Part shown: positions 42,801 through 52,100 of the stretch, piece by piece
Layout: each line of letters starts with the position of its first letter
Numbering within the stretch: position 1 is the stretch's first letter
NCBI RefSeq assembly: GCF_943371865.1
Contig: NZ_CALRWL010000002.1
Coordinates: forward strand, 1-64,000
DNA: 64,000 nt
From: Azorhizobium sp943371865
GTDB taxonomy: Bacteria; Pseudomonadota; Alphaproteobacteria; Rhizobiales; Xanthobacteraceae
Direction: 5' to 3'
Translations under genes and position numbers: made by a program
Notes under the pieces: model-generated
Told to the model about the DNA's origin: nothing
What the model saw: the letters and a program-made list of their open reading frames with translations, nothing else
Databases searched by the model: none

Positions 42801-44761
42801 CGGACGAAGTTTCTTTCCGATGCAGTCTGCAGCTTGGCGGAAAGTCGCGCCGTGCCCTGCCGACTGTCGGTGAAAGAGAGCAGTTGGCGACCTTCCGAAG
42901 GCGGGACGGCACCCAAAGCCTCGACAACGATAGGATCGAGGGCTCCCTCAGGAATGGCCGCATCCGCGAGTAGAACTGGCGTGGCCCCGCCCAGGATGAA
43001 GGGGGCGCCGAAGCGTATTGATCGGATCAGGTCCGAGCCACCGCGCTCGCGCGCTCCACAACCGGGGCAGCGTTGTGGCGTCGCCCTGTCGTAAGCGGCT
43101 AGACGCAGACGGCCAGGTACTTCATTGGCATGCACAATGCCGGTGGACGGCTCAACGCAGAGCCACCTCGAGCCGGGCCTCAGTTGGCTAAGGGCGACCA
43201 ACTTCCTCTCACCGTTGCCCTCAACCGATGGCGGCGGATTGCCGCCATCATCGTCCGGGTCGGGCACATCGCGATCGGCGTCAGCGGCAAATTCGTCTGT
43301 GATCCGCGCACGATGAGGTTGTCGAAGATTCAGGCCTGGGCGCTCTTCGACATCAAGAAAAGGCTCGCCACACGACGAACAGGTAACCACCTCAAAAAGC
43401 GGCGCACCGCAGCTGCACGCCTCCCCAAGTTGATGATGTATAGCGCCAAACGGCCAGCCGCCGGGGCGCTCTAGCGGGCAGGCAGGATCGAGGCAGCTCC
43501 ACAAGCCCGAGACGGCCCGGTGAAAGGTGTGAACTCTGAGCGGAGCCAGCTTTTCCCCGTCGTCTGATTGCGCGTGCGCCATCTTCAGGGCTAAGTCTGT
43601 TGCCGATAAGTTGAGCGCCTCGCCCGCTGCCGCCATATGGCTCCAGGCCAGTGGCCCGGCATATAGTTGCTCCAGAAGAGGGCGCAGGCTCGGGTGGCCG
43701 CCGAAGTAGTCGAAGTGTCCGGCCTCCGGCACAGCTCCGCCGCCGTGCAGCTCAGGCAGTACTGGCCGCCTCTGATTGCCCTGAATCACGCTTACGCGCT
43801 CGCGTGGGGCGCCGGAAACGTCGGCTAGGAAGTCCCGCAGCGACCGCTCAACACCTTCGCCCCGGCCGATGGTGGCGGATGTCGCGACGACCCTTACATC
43901 GGCGGGCGAAACACCGAAGGCGAGGCAGACCCGGCGCAAGAGCAAGGCGATCTCCGCGGCCTTAGCCCCCACATAGCTATGGGCCTCGTCTAACACGATG
44001 TATCGGAGACATCCGCGGGACTTGCCCAGGATCGAAGCGTCATCGGGCCGCAGCAGCATATACTCCAGCATCGTCACATTGGTGACTAAGATGGGTGGCG
44101 GCGATGCTCGGAGTCGTACCCGATCGGCCACTTCCTCGGGACTCATATCCGCCACAGCGGCCTTCACGCGGGTCGGCATCAGGCCATTGTATAGAGCGAA
44201 ACGGATGCTCCCGCCGAACGGCCTAGTCCAAGCGCGAAGCCGTTCCTGTTGACTGGCGATCAGCGCGTTCAGTGGATAAAGCATGATCGCTTGGACACCC
44301 TCCAAACGCCCCGGCTTAGAAGCCGCTTGACGGGCTAGGGAGTCGAGGATGGGCACCAAAAAGCACTCGGTTTTGCCCGAACCGGTGCCGCTGGTCACCA
44401 GCACCGAGCGTGGCGTCGCGTCCGAGAGGGTGCGCCAAACGGCTAGCTGGTGCGCATAAGGTTTCAAGTGCCGATCGAAGCGATACGGACGATCAGGTGT
44501 ATCTGCGCCTTCCAGCGCGTCCACCAAGTTAGGATGCAGCAGGCTCCCGGCCAACTCACCCAGAGTCTCATCCGCGGTCACATAGGGCAAAGCTGCCTCC
44601 AGCAAAGGTGCCTGGGTGACTCCGCCGACGGCGATATCGAAGGCGCCAAGACGCCTCCGGATCTCACTCGCTAAGCCGGGATGGTTGATTCCAGTCTGCC
44701 CGATCACCCCCTCGGCAGTGCGACGACGTATTTCATCAATGGCGGCGAACGGGTTCATCAT
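39821..44761 (-). CDS. DEAH-box helicase with zinc clusters and DUF1998-type C-terminus (DruE/DrmA-like)
   Basis: A 1646-residue superfamily 2 helicase, last gene of the four-gene operon. PYAHQLAVWRTL is the Q-like motif, TSGTGSGKTECF (near 123-134) is motif I, VLDEAHSYVG motif II (DEAH), ATSATIG motif III, and MEMGVDIGSVSHVMMTN with YRQRIGRAGRRGQ motifs V-VI. Cys pairs CSSCGEP, CPGCGARE, CENCGES and CPVCRAG look zinc-binding. The C-terminus (LHDKASGGAGFSVQ, CPACVLTGDLSDDEA) is the DUF1998/MZB domain. DUF1998 helicases are core parts of the DISARM (DrmA) and Druantia (DruE) defence systems; DISARM's methylase and PLD genes are absent here. It starts 24 bp after the preceding stop. Confidence 0.88.
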   Translation of the reverse strand: MMNPFAAIDEIRRRTAEGVIGQTGINHPGLASEIRRRLGAFDIAVGGVTQAPLLEAALPYVTADETLGELAGSLLHPNLVDALEGADTPDRPYRFDRHLKPYAHQLAVWRTLSDATPRSVLVTSGTGSGKTECFLVPILDSLARQAASKPGRLEGVQAIMLYPLNALIASQQERLRAWTRPFGGSIRFALYNGLMPTRVKAAVADMSPEEVADRVRLRASPPPILVTNVTMLEYMLLRPDDASILGKSRGCLRYIVLDEAHSYVGAKAAEIALLLRRVCLAFGVSPADVRVVATSATIGRGEGVERSLRDFLADVSGAPRERVSVIQGNQRRPVLPELHGGGAVPEAGHFDYFGGHPSLRPLLEQLYAGPLAWSHMAAAGEALNLSATDLALKMAHAQSDDGEKLAPLRVHTFHRAVSGLWSCLDPACPLERPGGWPFGAIHHQLGEACSCGAPLFEVVTCSSCGEPFLDVEERPGLNLRQPHRARITDEFAADADRDVPDPDDDGGNPPPSVEGNGERKLVALSQLRPGSRWLCVEPSTGIVHANEVPGRLRLAAYDRATPQRCPGCGARERGGSDLIRSIRFGAPFILGGATPVLLADAAIPEGALDPIVVEALGAVPPSEGRQLLSFTDSRQGTARLSAKLQTASERNFVRSVIYHAVQDRLGAALNPADAGQLRTQIDLLSAMTEPALVELRINLERQLARVEAGSTAGLPWNEIVDVLAERPEVRIWIGSVWAGRDNRFSRTRELAEFLLLREFIRRPPRANAPETLGLARLRFAAIDNLADAQASSAFIGLGGSPQDWRDFLHLLTTFIARGRSAVQVPRDVLHWIPPRSGARELLFQPQRSAQSWEVIWPRFTPPSGGRTAMIVNLLCQAFNISTSDAPTRTILDDVFRDAWQALGAVLRWSGQTKFALDFRKASIAPVTSAWYCPSTRRMLDVTLRGLSPYGARTPGGQGTPAERLVMPRHPAPYPGRSGIRTAAGDREQIGAWLANDQAVAALRERGAWSDLSDRIAYFSDYFRSAEHSAQQRPAKLRAYERAFKSGAINVLNCSTTMEMGVDIGSVSHVMMTNLPPSIANYRQRIGRAGRRGQPISMGFTFCKDRPLDRDAFRDPERYLNRQVHAPKVALDSRVIVQRHINAVLFAAFVRSHGGNALSMQAGPFFGCDHKVGAEEIGVCAARRLADWARAPQTREAFASEIEQLTRNSVLAADEEVYEMAARTMEAAHEAFAAEWRGVQSLAAGCGGDAAALERLAIQLRRLCQDYLLSALARRGVLPGHGFPTDVVSFVVPTDLRDLTDPDEEEASRFNAYPQRQLDIAIREYAPGSEVVLDGLVHKSAGVTLNWKQPATAEAANQVQALLWRWSCENCGESGSQRNRNLAHLECPVCRAGSATWVEYLQPAGFSVDLRAEPHADADVVTYVPPEPTAVSARGADWAPLPQRLLGRWRATREGTVFFCNAGPDGDGYNLCLRCGRADEQAARPHRPLVGSDTECGGPARQYALKTNLRLGHQLSTDVLEIQPVDWPHPGAGIALAVALREALARRLGIETDEMGLAVARRADETEARTVSLFLHDKASGGAGFSVQALELLPDLLSEIERILDCAVPECVSACPACVLTGDLSDDEAAILDRRTALAWVLARHLE

Positions 44762-44785
44762 CGAAGAGCTCGTTGTCTGAGACCA

Positions 44786-47700
44786 CTAAAGGGAGAGCGG
44801 CGCGCCACGCGCCAAGATCATCAGGGAGGCGGCATAGATATCAGCGAAGGATTGCGGCTCCCGGGCGCGCGCGTCTCGTGCTCGCCGTACCTGTTCGGCA
44901 TCAAGGACGATGCGACGGGGATCATCCCATCGAGTCGCAGCAGCCAATGCGACCGCACAGGGGGCGTCGACGCCCTCCCTGAACCTGTCGTGAAACAGAA
45001 ATAAGGGCAACCGCTCCGCCAGCGTGGAACCAGGCCGCCGGAAGCAAGAGACGGCCGAAACGCTCCGTTGCGGAGCATCATTCAAACCGAGGCCAAAGTC
45101 GTCGGCAGTGCGCCTGAGCCGATCCTGCACCCCCTCTTTCAGAGCCGGAACATCGTCGGCTAATAATGTTGTCCCGACGGCTAGTGCAAGGGGGGTGCGC
45201 AACATCGGCTCAAGGCCGGCAAGGGCGTCCGCGGCGGCTATGACCGTAGAGTCCGCCAATGAGGAGGCAGCGGCACCGGGGAGACCGTTAGCGACGAGCA
45301 ATCGGTAGAGCGTCTTGCGGCGGACGTCGAAGGCAGAGATCCACAACTCCAGCGGCACGGCCGCCCACATGAAGGGCAGCTCACGCTCCAGCTGCCAAAC
45401 CCGGCCCCTCGCCTCCGGAGTCTCGGCCGCAGCTGCTAAGCCTGCCAGAGCGGCGGGGTGATCGGGGAGCATAGCTAGGGCGTCAATGGCAGCGGGTGGA
45501 GCGCCGTCCAGAGCAGTGACTAGGTCCAGCAGAAATCCGCGGTCGACCGCGGCCTTAGTGGACTCCTCAAGCAGCGCCCTTAGCAGTTCGCCGACAACGG
45601 CGCGGCGCTGGCCACCTCGCGCGATCAGAGTCGCCCGCTGTAGCCGTCCCAAGCCTTCGATAGACAGGGGGCCACCAGTCGCCAAGGTCGGTCTTCCCAC
45701 TACGCGGCCGCGTTGCCGCGCCATGACGATGCCTGGCCCCTTTAGATCGTCCGGCAACTTCTCGGCCCAGAAGCCTTGAGACACCACCCGACGCTCCGCA
45801 GTCGCCACCGACAGCCAGTCCAGTCGGCGCGCCGGACCAACTGGCGGTTCGGGAACCAGCGAAACATTCCCCGCTGTGGTGATCACAAGCGCAGCAGCAT
45901 AGCGGCCAACCTTCATTGTACGGCCGCGCAGTCCCAGCTCCAGCGTGACCACATCGTCGAGGCCGCTGCTGGCGCTAAGCATGCGCATGATTTCCTCTGA
46001 AGCCGCCCAGAGCGGCAGTTCACCGTCGAACGCCAGATGGCTATAGGACCCGTAAGGACCGCGCAGCAGTAGCCGCTCATAGCCAGGCGAGAAGGCGAAG
46101 GCGCCGCGCAGGTCGTCCAGCATCACGCGGGCACCGTTATCCAGCAGAGTCCCCTCCGCGTCGCAGAATCCACCACCCGCAACCGGCGCGGGCACTGAGA
46201 TCGCTAACCGCACTGTCGCCGACGTCAGAACAAGAGCGATGCGCCGCATTGGCCGGCCTTCGAAAGACACCTCCAGACCGGCAGGAACGGGGTACACTGC
46301 GACTTGGTCCATGGCCGCCTCAAGAGACCAGCCAATTAGGTTTTCCAGCGCATACGCAACGCCCCGTTCACCCGACGGCCGCGCCTTGATCGCGGCCCCT
46401 GCCGGGACGATTGCGACGCGCCGGCGATCCAGCGGCACACGGGACTTGGGATCGCACCAGACGACTTCGATTGGTCCGAGGCCGCTCCTAGCGTCGGGCG
46501 TCTCGCTGATCCAGTCGCGCCAGACCGAGGCACCTACCACGCGCCAAGCTACGCTACCACTCTGCGGTGCCTTGCTTTGCAGGCTGCTGCGCAGTTTCAC
46601 TTGGGGGATTCCGGCGAAAATTACATTGCCGTTCGGCCCTTCGGCTCCTGCGAGCACAGGCCCCTCTAAGAGCAACTCGTGGGTATGGTCGGCGTCTGCA
46701 CCGACCTCAATGCGATAGCCACGCATGCCCAATGGCCCAGCGTGCACCGAGCGGCTGGTTTCATAGAGATGGCTCGCTCCCTGCCAGATCGGCGTCTCCC
46801 GATCATCACTATCTACTTGGCAGACGACGAAATCTGGCGGCGTTAGTAGCCACACCTTGCGCCTGCGAGTGCTCAGAGAACCGCCGCCAAGATGGATCAA
46901 GGTCTGCGGCGAACTCTCCGTTTCGTCGCCGCGAGCATCGGCAAACACCAGCACCTCCGAGCGCAGCGGGGCGCCGCGGGGCCAAGTCAAGGTTTGCCGC
47001 CGATCCTCCGCCGAACGGAGCTCAACCTCCACGGGTTCTTCGAAAGGAAAGGAAGCAGGATCTCTCGCACTGCCACGTCGACGGCTCAGCCACCGCTGGG
47101 CGAGTTCGGCCGGAGGATCAAGCAGCGCCAATTCACCTTCGTAAACGGAGGCCAGTGCTTTCGTTGCGAAAACGCGCAACCGTCCCTCTGATGGATGCGC
47201 TGCTCCAGCTGGCAGGGCGATCTCTCCCTGCATCCCCAGCGTTAGCGCGGATACCCACCCCTCTCCCTCGCGCACTAACAGCCGTTGGCAGCCTGCCTCG
47301 CCAGTTAGGCGCTCAGTGCTGCCACTGACGAGGTCGTCGAGTAGCCGCTGTGCACTTTCGCCCGACAAGCCGATCGGCAGCGTCTCGCGCCAACCAGGGT
47401 GCACCACATCCAACCAGGTACTTGCAGATACCCCTTTAGGCCCGTTGGTCGCGGCATGGCGCTTCAAGGAGACCACGCCCCGCGCGAGCTCAGCACAGAG
47501 GATATGGAACTCGTCGTGGTCGTAGGACCCCAGGGCAGAGCCGGTCGTGCGCGACAGAGCCGGGGCGACCTCCTCATCACAGTCGCCTCTCGCCTCCAGT
47601 CTAGCGATGAGGGTTTGCAGGTGCACTGCTATCCGGCCGCGTTCGCGGGTCTCCAGCAGGCGTGTAGGAAAACCGCCCGCCAGGATGAGCGACAAGAGCC

Positions 47701-48106
47701 GCATCTCGCCGCCTGCTTTGTGCCGGGGCGCGAGGCCCCACCAAGCCAGCCCTTCTCGCGCTAGAGCCTTGATTGACGGCGCAGTCAGTTCGCGTATCAC
47801 GTCAGGAAGCGGGCTGTCCCACCGATAGTGGCCACCCTGATATTCCCGCCGGTACCACTCCGCCACATAGAGGGCGAAGACTGCTGAGCTGGTGCGATTT
47901 GGCTCTGCGAGCCCACCCTGCCGGTGGATCGCCTCGAGTTGCGCCTTCAGAGCAGCAAAGGACGCCTCGTCGACAGCATATCGGAAGAGGGCGCGACCAT
48001 CCGCGGCGCCAAGCCCAGCTCGGCGTATGATTTCGGCGAGCAGGGATTCGCCAACGCCCAACTTCAGACCCTCCCAGCCGACCAGGTGCGGAACTCGTCG
48101 AGGCAT
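44786..48106 (-). CDS. Large protein of unknown function in the helicase operon (possibly DruH/STY4851-like)
   Basis: A 1106-residue protein. The N-terminus is helical and contains AVFALYVAEWYRREYQGGHY and a GWEGLKLGVGESLLAEII opening. The middle 600 residues are beta-rich with no catalytic motif I recognise (SVAWRVVGASVWRDWISETP, YALENLIGWSLEAAMDQVAV). The C-terminal 250 residues are helical again. From memory the N-terminal block recalls the STY4851/ECs_5259 family, which I associate with the DruH partner of Druantia type III; this is a weak call that needs a profile search. The start overlaps the end of the 346-residue gene by 43 bp, and the helicase follows, so the operon is tightly coupled. 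Confidence 0.7.
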   Translation of the reverse strand: MPRRVPHLVGWEGLKLGVGESLLAEIIRRAGLGAADGRALFRYAVDEASFAALKAQLEAIHRQGGLAEPNRTSSAVFALYVAEWYRREYQGGHYRWDSPLPDVIRELTAPSIKALAREGLAWWGLAPRHKAGGEMRLLSLILAGGFPTRLLETRERGRIAVHLQTLIARLEARGDCDEEVAPALSRTTGSALGSYDHDEFHILCAELARGVVSLKRHAATNGPKGVSASTWLDVVHPGWRETLPIGLSGESAQRLLDDLVSGSTERLTGEAGCQRLLVREGEGWVSALTLGMQGEIALPAGAAHPSEGRLRVFATKALASVYEGELALLDPPAELAQRWLSRRRGSARDPASFPFEEPVEVELRSAEDRRQTLTWPRGAPLRSEVLVFADARGDETESSPQTLIHLGGGSLSTRRRKVWLLTPPDFVVCQVDSDDRETPIWQGASHLYETSRSVHAGPLGMRGYRIEVGADADHTHELLLEGPVLAGAEGPNGNVIFAGIPQVKLRSSLQSKAPQSGSVAWRVVGASVWRDWISETPDARSGLGPIEVVWCDPKSRVPLDRRRVAIVPAGAAIKARPSGERGVAYALENLIGWSLEAAMDQVAVYPVPAGLEVSFEGRPMRRIALVLTSATVRLAISVPAPVAGGGFCDAEGTLLDNGARVMLDDLRGAFAFSPGYERLLLRGPYGSYSHLAFDGELPLWAASEEIMRMLSASSGLDDVVTLELGLRGRTMKVGRYAAALVITTAGNVSLVPEPPVGPARRLDWLSVATAERRVVSQGFWAEKLPDDLKGPGIVMARQRGRVVGRPTLATGGPLSIEGLGRLQRATLIARGGQRRAVVGELLRALLEESTKAAVDRGFLLDLVTALDGAPPAAIDALAMLPDHPAALAGLAAAAETPEARGRVWQLERELPFMWAAVPLELWISAFDVRRKTLYRLLVANGLPGAAASSLADSTVIAAADALAGLEPMLRTPLALAVGTTLLADDVPALKEGVQDRLRRTADDFGLGLNDAPQRSVSAVSCFRRPGSTLAERLPLFLFHDRFREGVDAPCAVALAAATRWDDPRRIVLDAEQVRRARDARAREPQSFADIYAASLMILARGAPLSL

Positions 48107-49104
48107 TGCGATATTGTGGGCCAGGTGACAGGCCGGCCGTGAGCAAGCTCATTGCGGATGCCTCGAGCCGAGTGGACCGCTTTGGGACAGCCCTTTGCGC
48201 TGTTGCCGAGTTGAATGGCGATCGGCCCCCAATCAAGCATCTCGACCTCAGGCATAGTCTGTTCTGTGACCCGTAGGTGGGGCCGATGGCGGGAAATTAC
48301 CTCCCGACGGCGTTCCTCAATCCAGGGAAACAGCACGCCTAGCTGGCCGCGCCATACACGTTTGGTCAGGCTGCCCTTGTCGTTGCGTGCGAGCCAACCA
48401 GCGTGACGCGCCGCCTCGCCACCCCAGCCGTCCAAGTGCTGCGCCGCCGGCTGGTCATCCGCCTCCAACCACTGTTCAGTACAGAGGTCGGGCCGCAGGG
48501 CGTGCTTCATAGGCAAGTCTAACAAGATCTCAGTCAGACAAAGGTCCCACGCACCGACCTCCACGGCCACCGCAGCTTTGATCCGAATGGGTAGGCCGTC
48601 GGCCTCACTCAGGTGGGCAGCGGCGAAGGCCATTCCGTCTAGTGGGCCAACCAAGCCGGCGGCATCCACCGCATCCCAATGCTCGCCACCGAGTCCCTCC
48701 AAGGTACCCTCACAGACAGCTACAACCACCGCAGTCTCACTCCCGGGTCTCAGGCGGCCAGCACGGACAAACGTCTGAAGGTCGGCGGTGCATGCCCCGT
48801 CGGGCAGACGGACCAGGAAAACGGTGTCACGGGCGTTCTCGTTGACAGCAAGGGCCGCAAGCGACCGGAAGTCGGTCGCGAGCGTCTCATTCAGCACCAC
48901 CAGAAGGTCGGAGGAAGCCCGCAGGTCGATCACCTGCAGCCGCATGAAACCATCTCGACTAATTTGGGCCCCGAGGGCACCCAGCACCCCATCTGCACCT
49001 TGGGCGTCGCGCAAAGCCACGCAGCGGCCCTTATAGACTCGATCAACAATGTCCTTCACGAACCGGCGCGGGCCAGGCAAGGACCACAGGTTGGGGTGCC
49101 GCAC
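48064..49104 (-). CDS. Putative degenerate P-loop protein with C-terminal HEPN-type RX4H motif
   Basis: A 346-residue protein from a GTG at 49104, one base after the stop of the giant ATPase. The N-terminal half reads like a P-loop ATPase that has lost its Walker A: RRFVKDIVDRVYKGRCVALR is followed by DAQGADGVLG where GxxxxGKT would be, and later strands FLVRL and AVVVAVC are kept. The C-terminal third is helical and ends GIRNELAHGRPVTWPTISQC, with R317 and H322 in the RX4H spacing and RN-x-LAH context of HEPN domains, many of which are RNases. The two-part layout (inactive switch plus possible RNase) fits a conflict-system effector; both calls are inference from short motifs. Confidence 0.6.
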   Translation of the reverse strand: MRHPNLWSLPGPRRFVKDIVDRVYKGRCVALRDAQGADGVLGALGAQISRDGFMRLQVIDLRASSDLLVVLNETLATDFRSLAALAVNENARDTVFLVRLPDGACTADLQTFVRAGRLRPGSETAVVVAVCEGTLEGLGGEHWDAVDAAGLVGPLDGMAFAAAHLSEADGLPIRIKAAVAVEVGAWDLCLTEILLDLPMKHALRPDLCTEQWLEADDQPAAQHLDGWGGEAARHAGWLARNDKGSLTKRVWRGQLGVLFPWIEERRREVISRHRPHLRVTEQTMPEVEMLDWGPIAIQLGNSAKGCPKAVHSARGIRNELAHGRPVTWPTISQCLDEFRTWSAGRV

Positions 49105-49105
49105 G

Positions 49106-52100
49106 TCAGCCCCTCTGCCGCGTCAATGCGGCTTCTACGAACGGGTTGAGCCGACGCTCAGCCTCGTAGCTCTGCTGGCTGGCGTGGCGTTCAACGAGGC
49201 CCAGCCGTTCAAGTTGGCGCATTGCCGCCTGTGGATCGTCGATTCCCACGTCTCGCATCAGGTCGTCCGATACCTCGGCGTCGTAGCCCACGTCCGCAAT
49301 TACAGTGAGTGCGCCTCTCAGCGCATCGTCGTCCAGTCCGAGCAGCGCAAACACGTCTTCCGATTGATAAAGCGCTTCAGCGCGCTCCCTTAGCGTCTCG
49401 ATCATTTCGGCCGCTGTTCGCCCCTTTGGCTGATCGAGAAAACGAGGGAACCCACCCGTCAGCCGGCGAATTTCCTTTATCTGCGCCTCGTCTGGCTGCA
49501 CGGAGAGCGTGGTGCTCCAATGCCGCCTGACGAACTGACCGAGAGAGTTCTCCCCAAGCGGCGACAACGATACGATGTCATCGCCGCCCACCGCAGCGTC
49601 CAATTCGCGCCAATCGACGTCGTAGGGAACTAACAGGACACGCATTCCGTAGCGCCCATCTTTCTGAGCTTGGCGCACCCGAATGTTGCGAGCGGCCAAG
49701 ATAATCATTTCAGCCCCCAGCCAAGGCCCCGATAGCACGAGGAGGCCGCGGTCCCTTTGGCCGACACGCGATGCCGCAGCCTCAATCGCCTGTTCGAATT
49801 GCCGCACATTCTGGTAGCTGCGCCTGTCGATCTTGACCTGGGTCTCGGAAATTTCCGACAAGGACAGTGCGACCTCGTCGAGTCCCAGCGCCCGTGACGA
49901 CGCCAGTAAATGGACTGCGCTCGATGGCTTAGCTTCCGAGAGAAGCATGGTCTCCTGACGCGCAGTTAGCGGCGATGGGGTGGTGCCGCAAACTCGGCGA
50001 AGCGTTCCGGTGTCGAGACGGCTGGGGGCTTCCTTATCCGATAACTCCACCAGCTTGCGTTCGATTTGCTCGCGACCGCCTAGCATATCGGCAATCCGCG
50101 CGGAGCGGATCACGAAGCGGCCGTCAGACTGCTCGATAAGCACTCCGAGCCCGATCATTTCCTGCAGCAGGCCCTGGAACGCGTCGAGCGACTGGTCTTC
50201 CGCAAACCCTTGGGGCCACCATTCCAGGGCCAAGCGCTGCAATTCGGCGTCCTTAAGGCCGATCGGCAGCGTTCCTTGGTCTCGGCGCGCCAAGCTATCG
50301 ACTAGCATGACGAATGTAATTAGGCGGTACCGCTCGTCGAGGTTGAGAGTGTTTTCGAACTTGAGCTGGATGTTCTGGCGGAAGGCGCTGTCCTGAAACG
50401 TCTCCTCAAGGTCCCGCTCTGTAATAACTATTGGCAGCGGGGAGCTGCCGGAGTGTCCCTGCCGTCTGCCAATGGACTTGTTCATCCGTTCGATCAGGCC
50501 CTTGGAAAAGGCCTGCAGCAGCGACGGATAGTACCCGACTTGGCTCAGCATCCGACCGGCAAGCGAAGGCGATTTGAAGACGAATCCAGCGGTAGCCATG
50601 GGGCCCTCGGCCATTGCACGCGCTTCTGGCAAGTCGCTGCCCATCAGTGGGCCGACGCGGACGGGCGTTCCAAAATGCAGCAAAGGCGAGTTGGGCGTAC
50701 GCGCCAGCCGTTGCACGTCATGAAGGCCGGCGAACACGAATTTGCAGTAACGATCTGTCGCCTGCATCAGGTCGCGAATTTTCGCCAGGCTACTATACTG
50801 GTTAACTAGCTCTTGACGCAGGAATTCGTCTGCCTCGTCGACCAGAACCAGCAGACGCCTCCGGCGATCGATATCAAGCCAAGCGCGAATACCAGCTTCC
50901 ACCTCCTCCTGATTTTTCAAATCGCGGTTTGCGAAACCTGCTTCTCCCTTCAGCTTGCGGCCGAGCCAAGGCCAGATGTTGTGGCCATTGGCGCCAGGCA
51001 ACTCCGCCTGGAGATCGCCGTAAATGACCAGTTGGGCGGGCGGCTGATTGTGGCGCAACTGAATCTGTTTGAGTAGCGCCGTCTTGCCGAGCTGCCGGCC
51101 GCCATAAACCAGGCAAGAGCCATTGCGGTCCCATAGGTCGTCCAGCTCGTTCTTGCGACCGTAGAACATCTCCTGAGATGTGCGTGCAGCCGTGTCGGCG
51201 TAGGGCTGTACCAAGCCCATGGGGAGGGCGAGGTCGAAGATGTGACCGCGGCGCCGATCTCGCTGTGCAGCAAGGAAAACCACCAAGGCTTCGTCAATCA
51301 GTCCGTAGGAGGCAGATCCGCCTCGCCGGCGTACCGCACTCATGAACAGGTTGCGGCTTTTCAGCGGCAGATGCCCTATAACCACGACGATGGTGGGGGT
51401 GGTGGTAGAGCCGGTAAGCTGATCGAGCCAACTTGTCAGCTCCTCTCCGGTCTTTACCGCTGACGGCTCGGCCATGATGATCATATACCTACCGTTCGCC
51501 TCGCTTCCGAAAGCGGGAACCCGGCAAATCTCTCGATCGGCAATCTTGTCCGTATGAAGGGTCATTCGCCGTGGGGCACCCTGAGCCTTGCTGAGCGCTC
51601 CGTTGTCTTTTACCTCGGCCGAAGTGAAACCCAGCGCTTGCATCAGTTTCGTCAGGGCCACCTCGCGCCGCGATTGCGGATTCCGCAGATCCCGCCAGGC
51701 GGTCAGCAGTTCGCGGGCTCGCTCGGCTTCGTCGGCATCCAACGCTGAGAAGTCGGCTGCGGGTGTCCGCCTTCGGGCCTCCGCGGCCCTTATTAGGTCC
51801 GCAATACCGCGATCGCTCGGCGGGATACGTTCGTAGTCCTCTGTCAGACAGTGACGAGCGAAGTCCTCAAGTAACGCGCTGACCTTCTTGGCCGTCCAAT
51901 CGACGTCATTGAGAGCCGCATCAATGTGTTCAGCCAAAGTGGCAAGGTCGTGATGCTCGGCCATTTCCTCCAGTTCGCTAGTGTTTCGGCCGCGTGCCTT
52001 TAGGTCCTCAATTTTCTCGCGCAGTGGAATGAGCAGAATTTCGAAACCATTTCGGACGTCCGCTTCGATTTCTTTGAGTTGCACGTCAAGTTCGGAAAAA

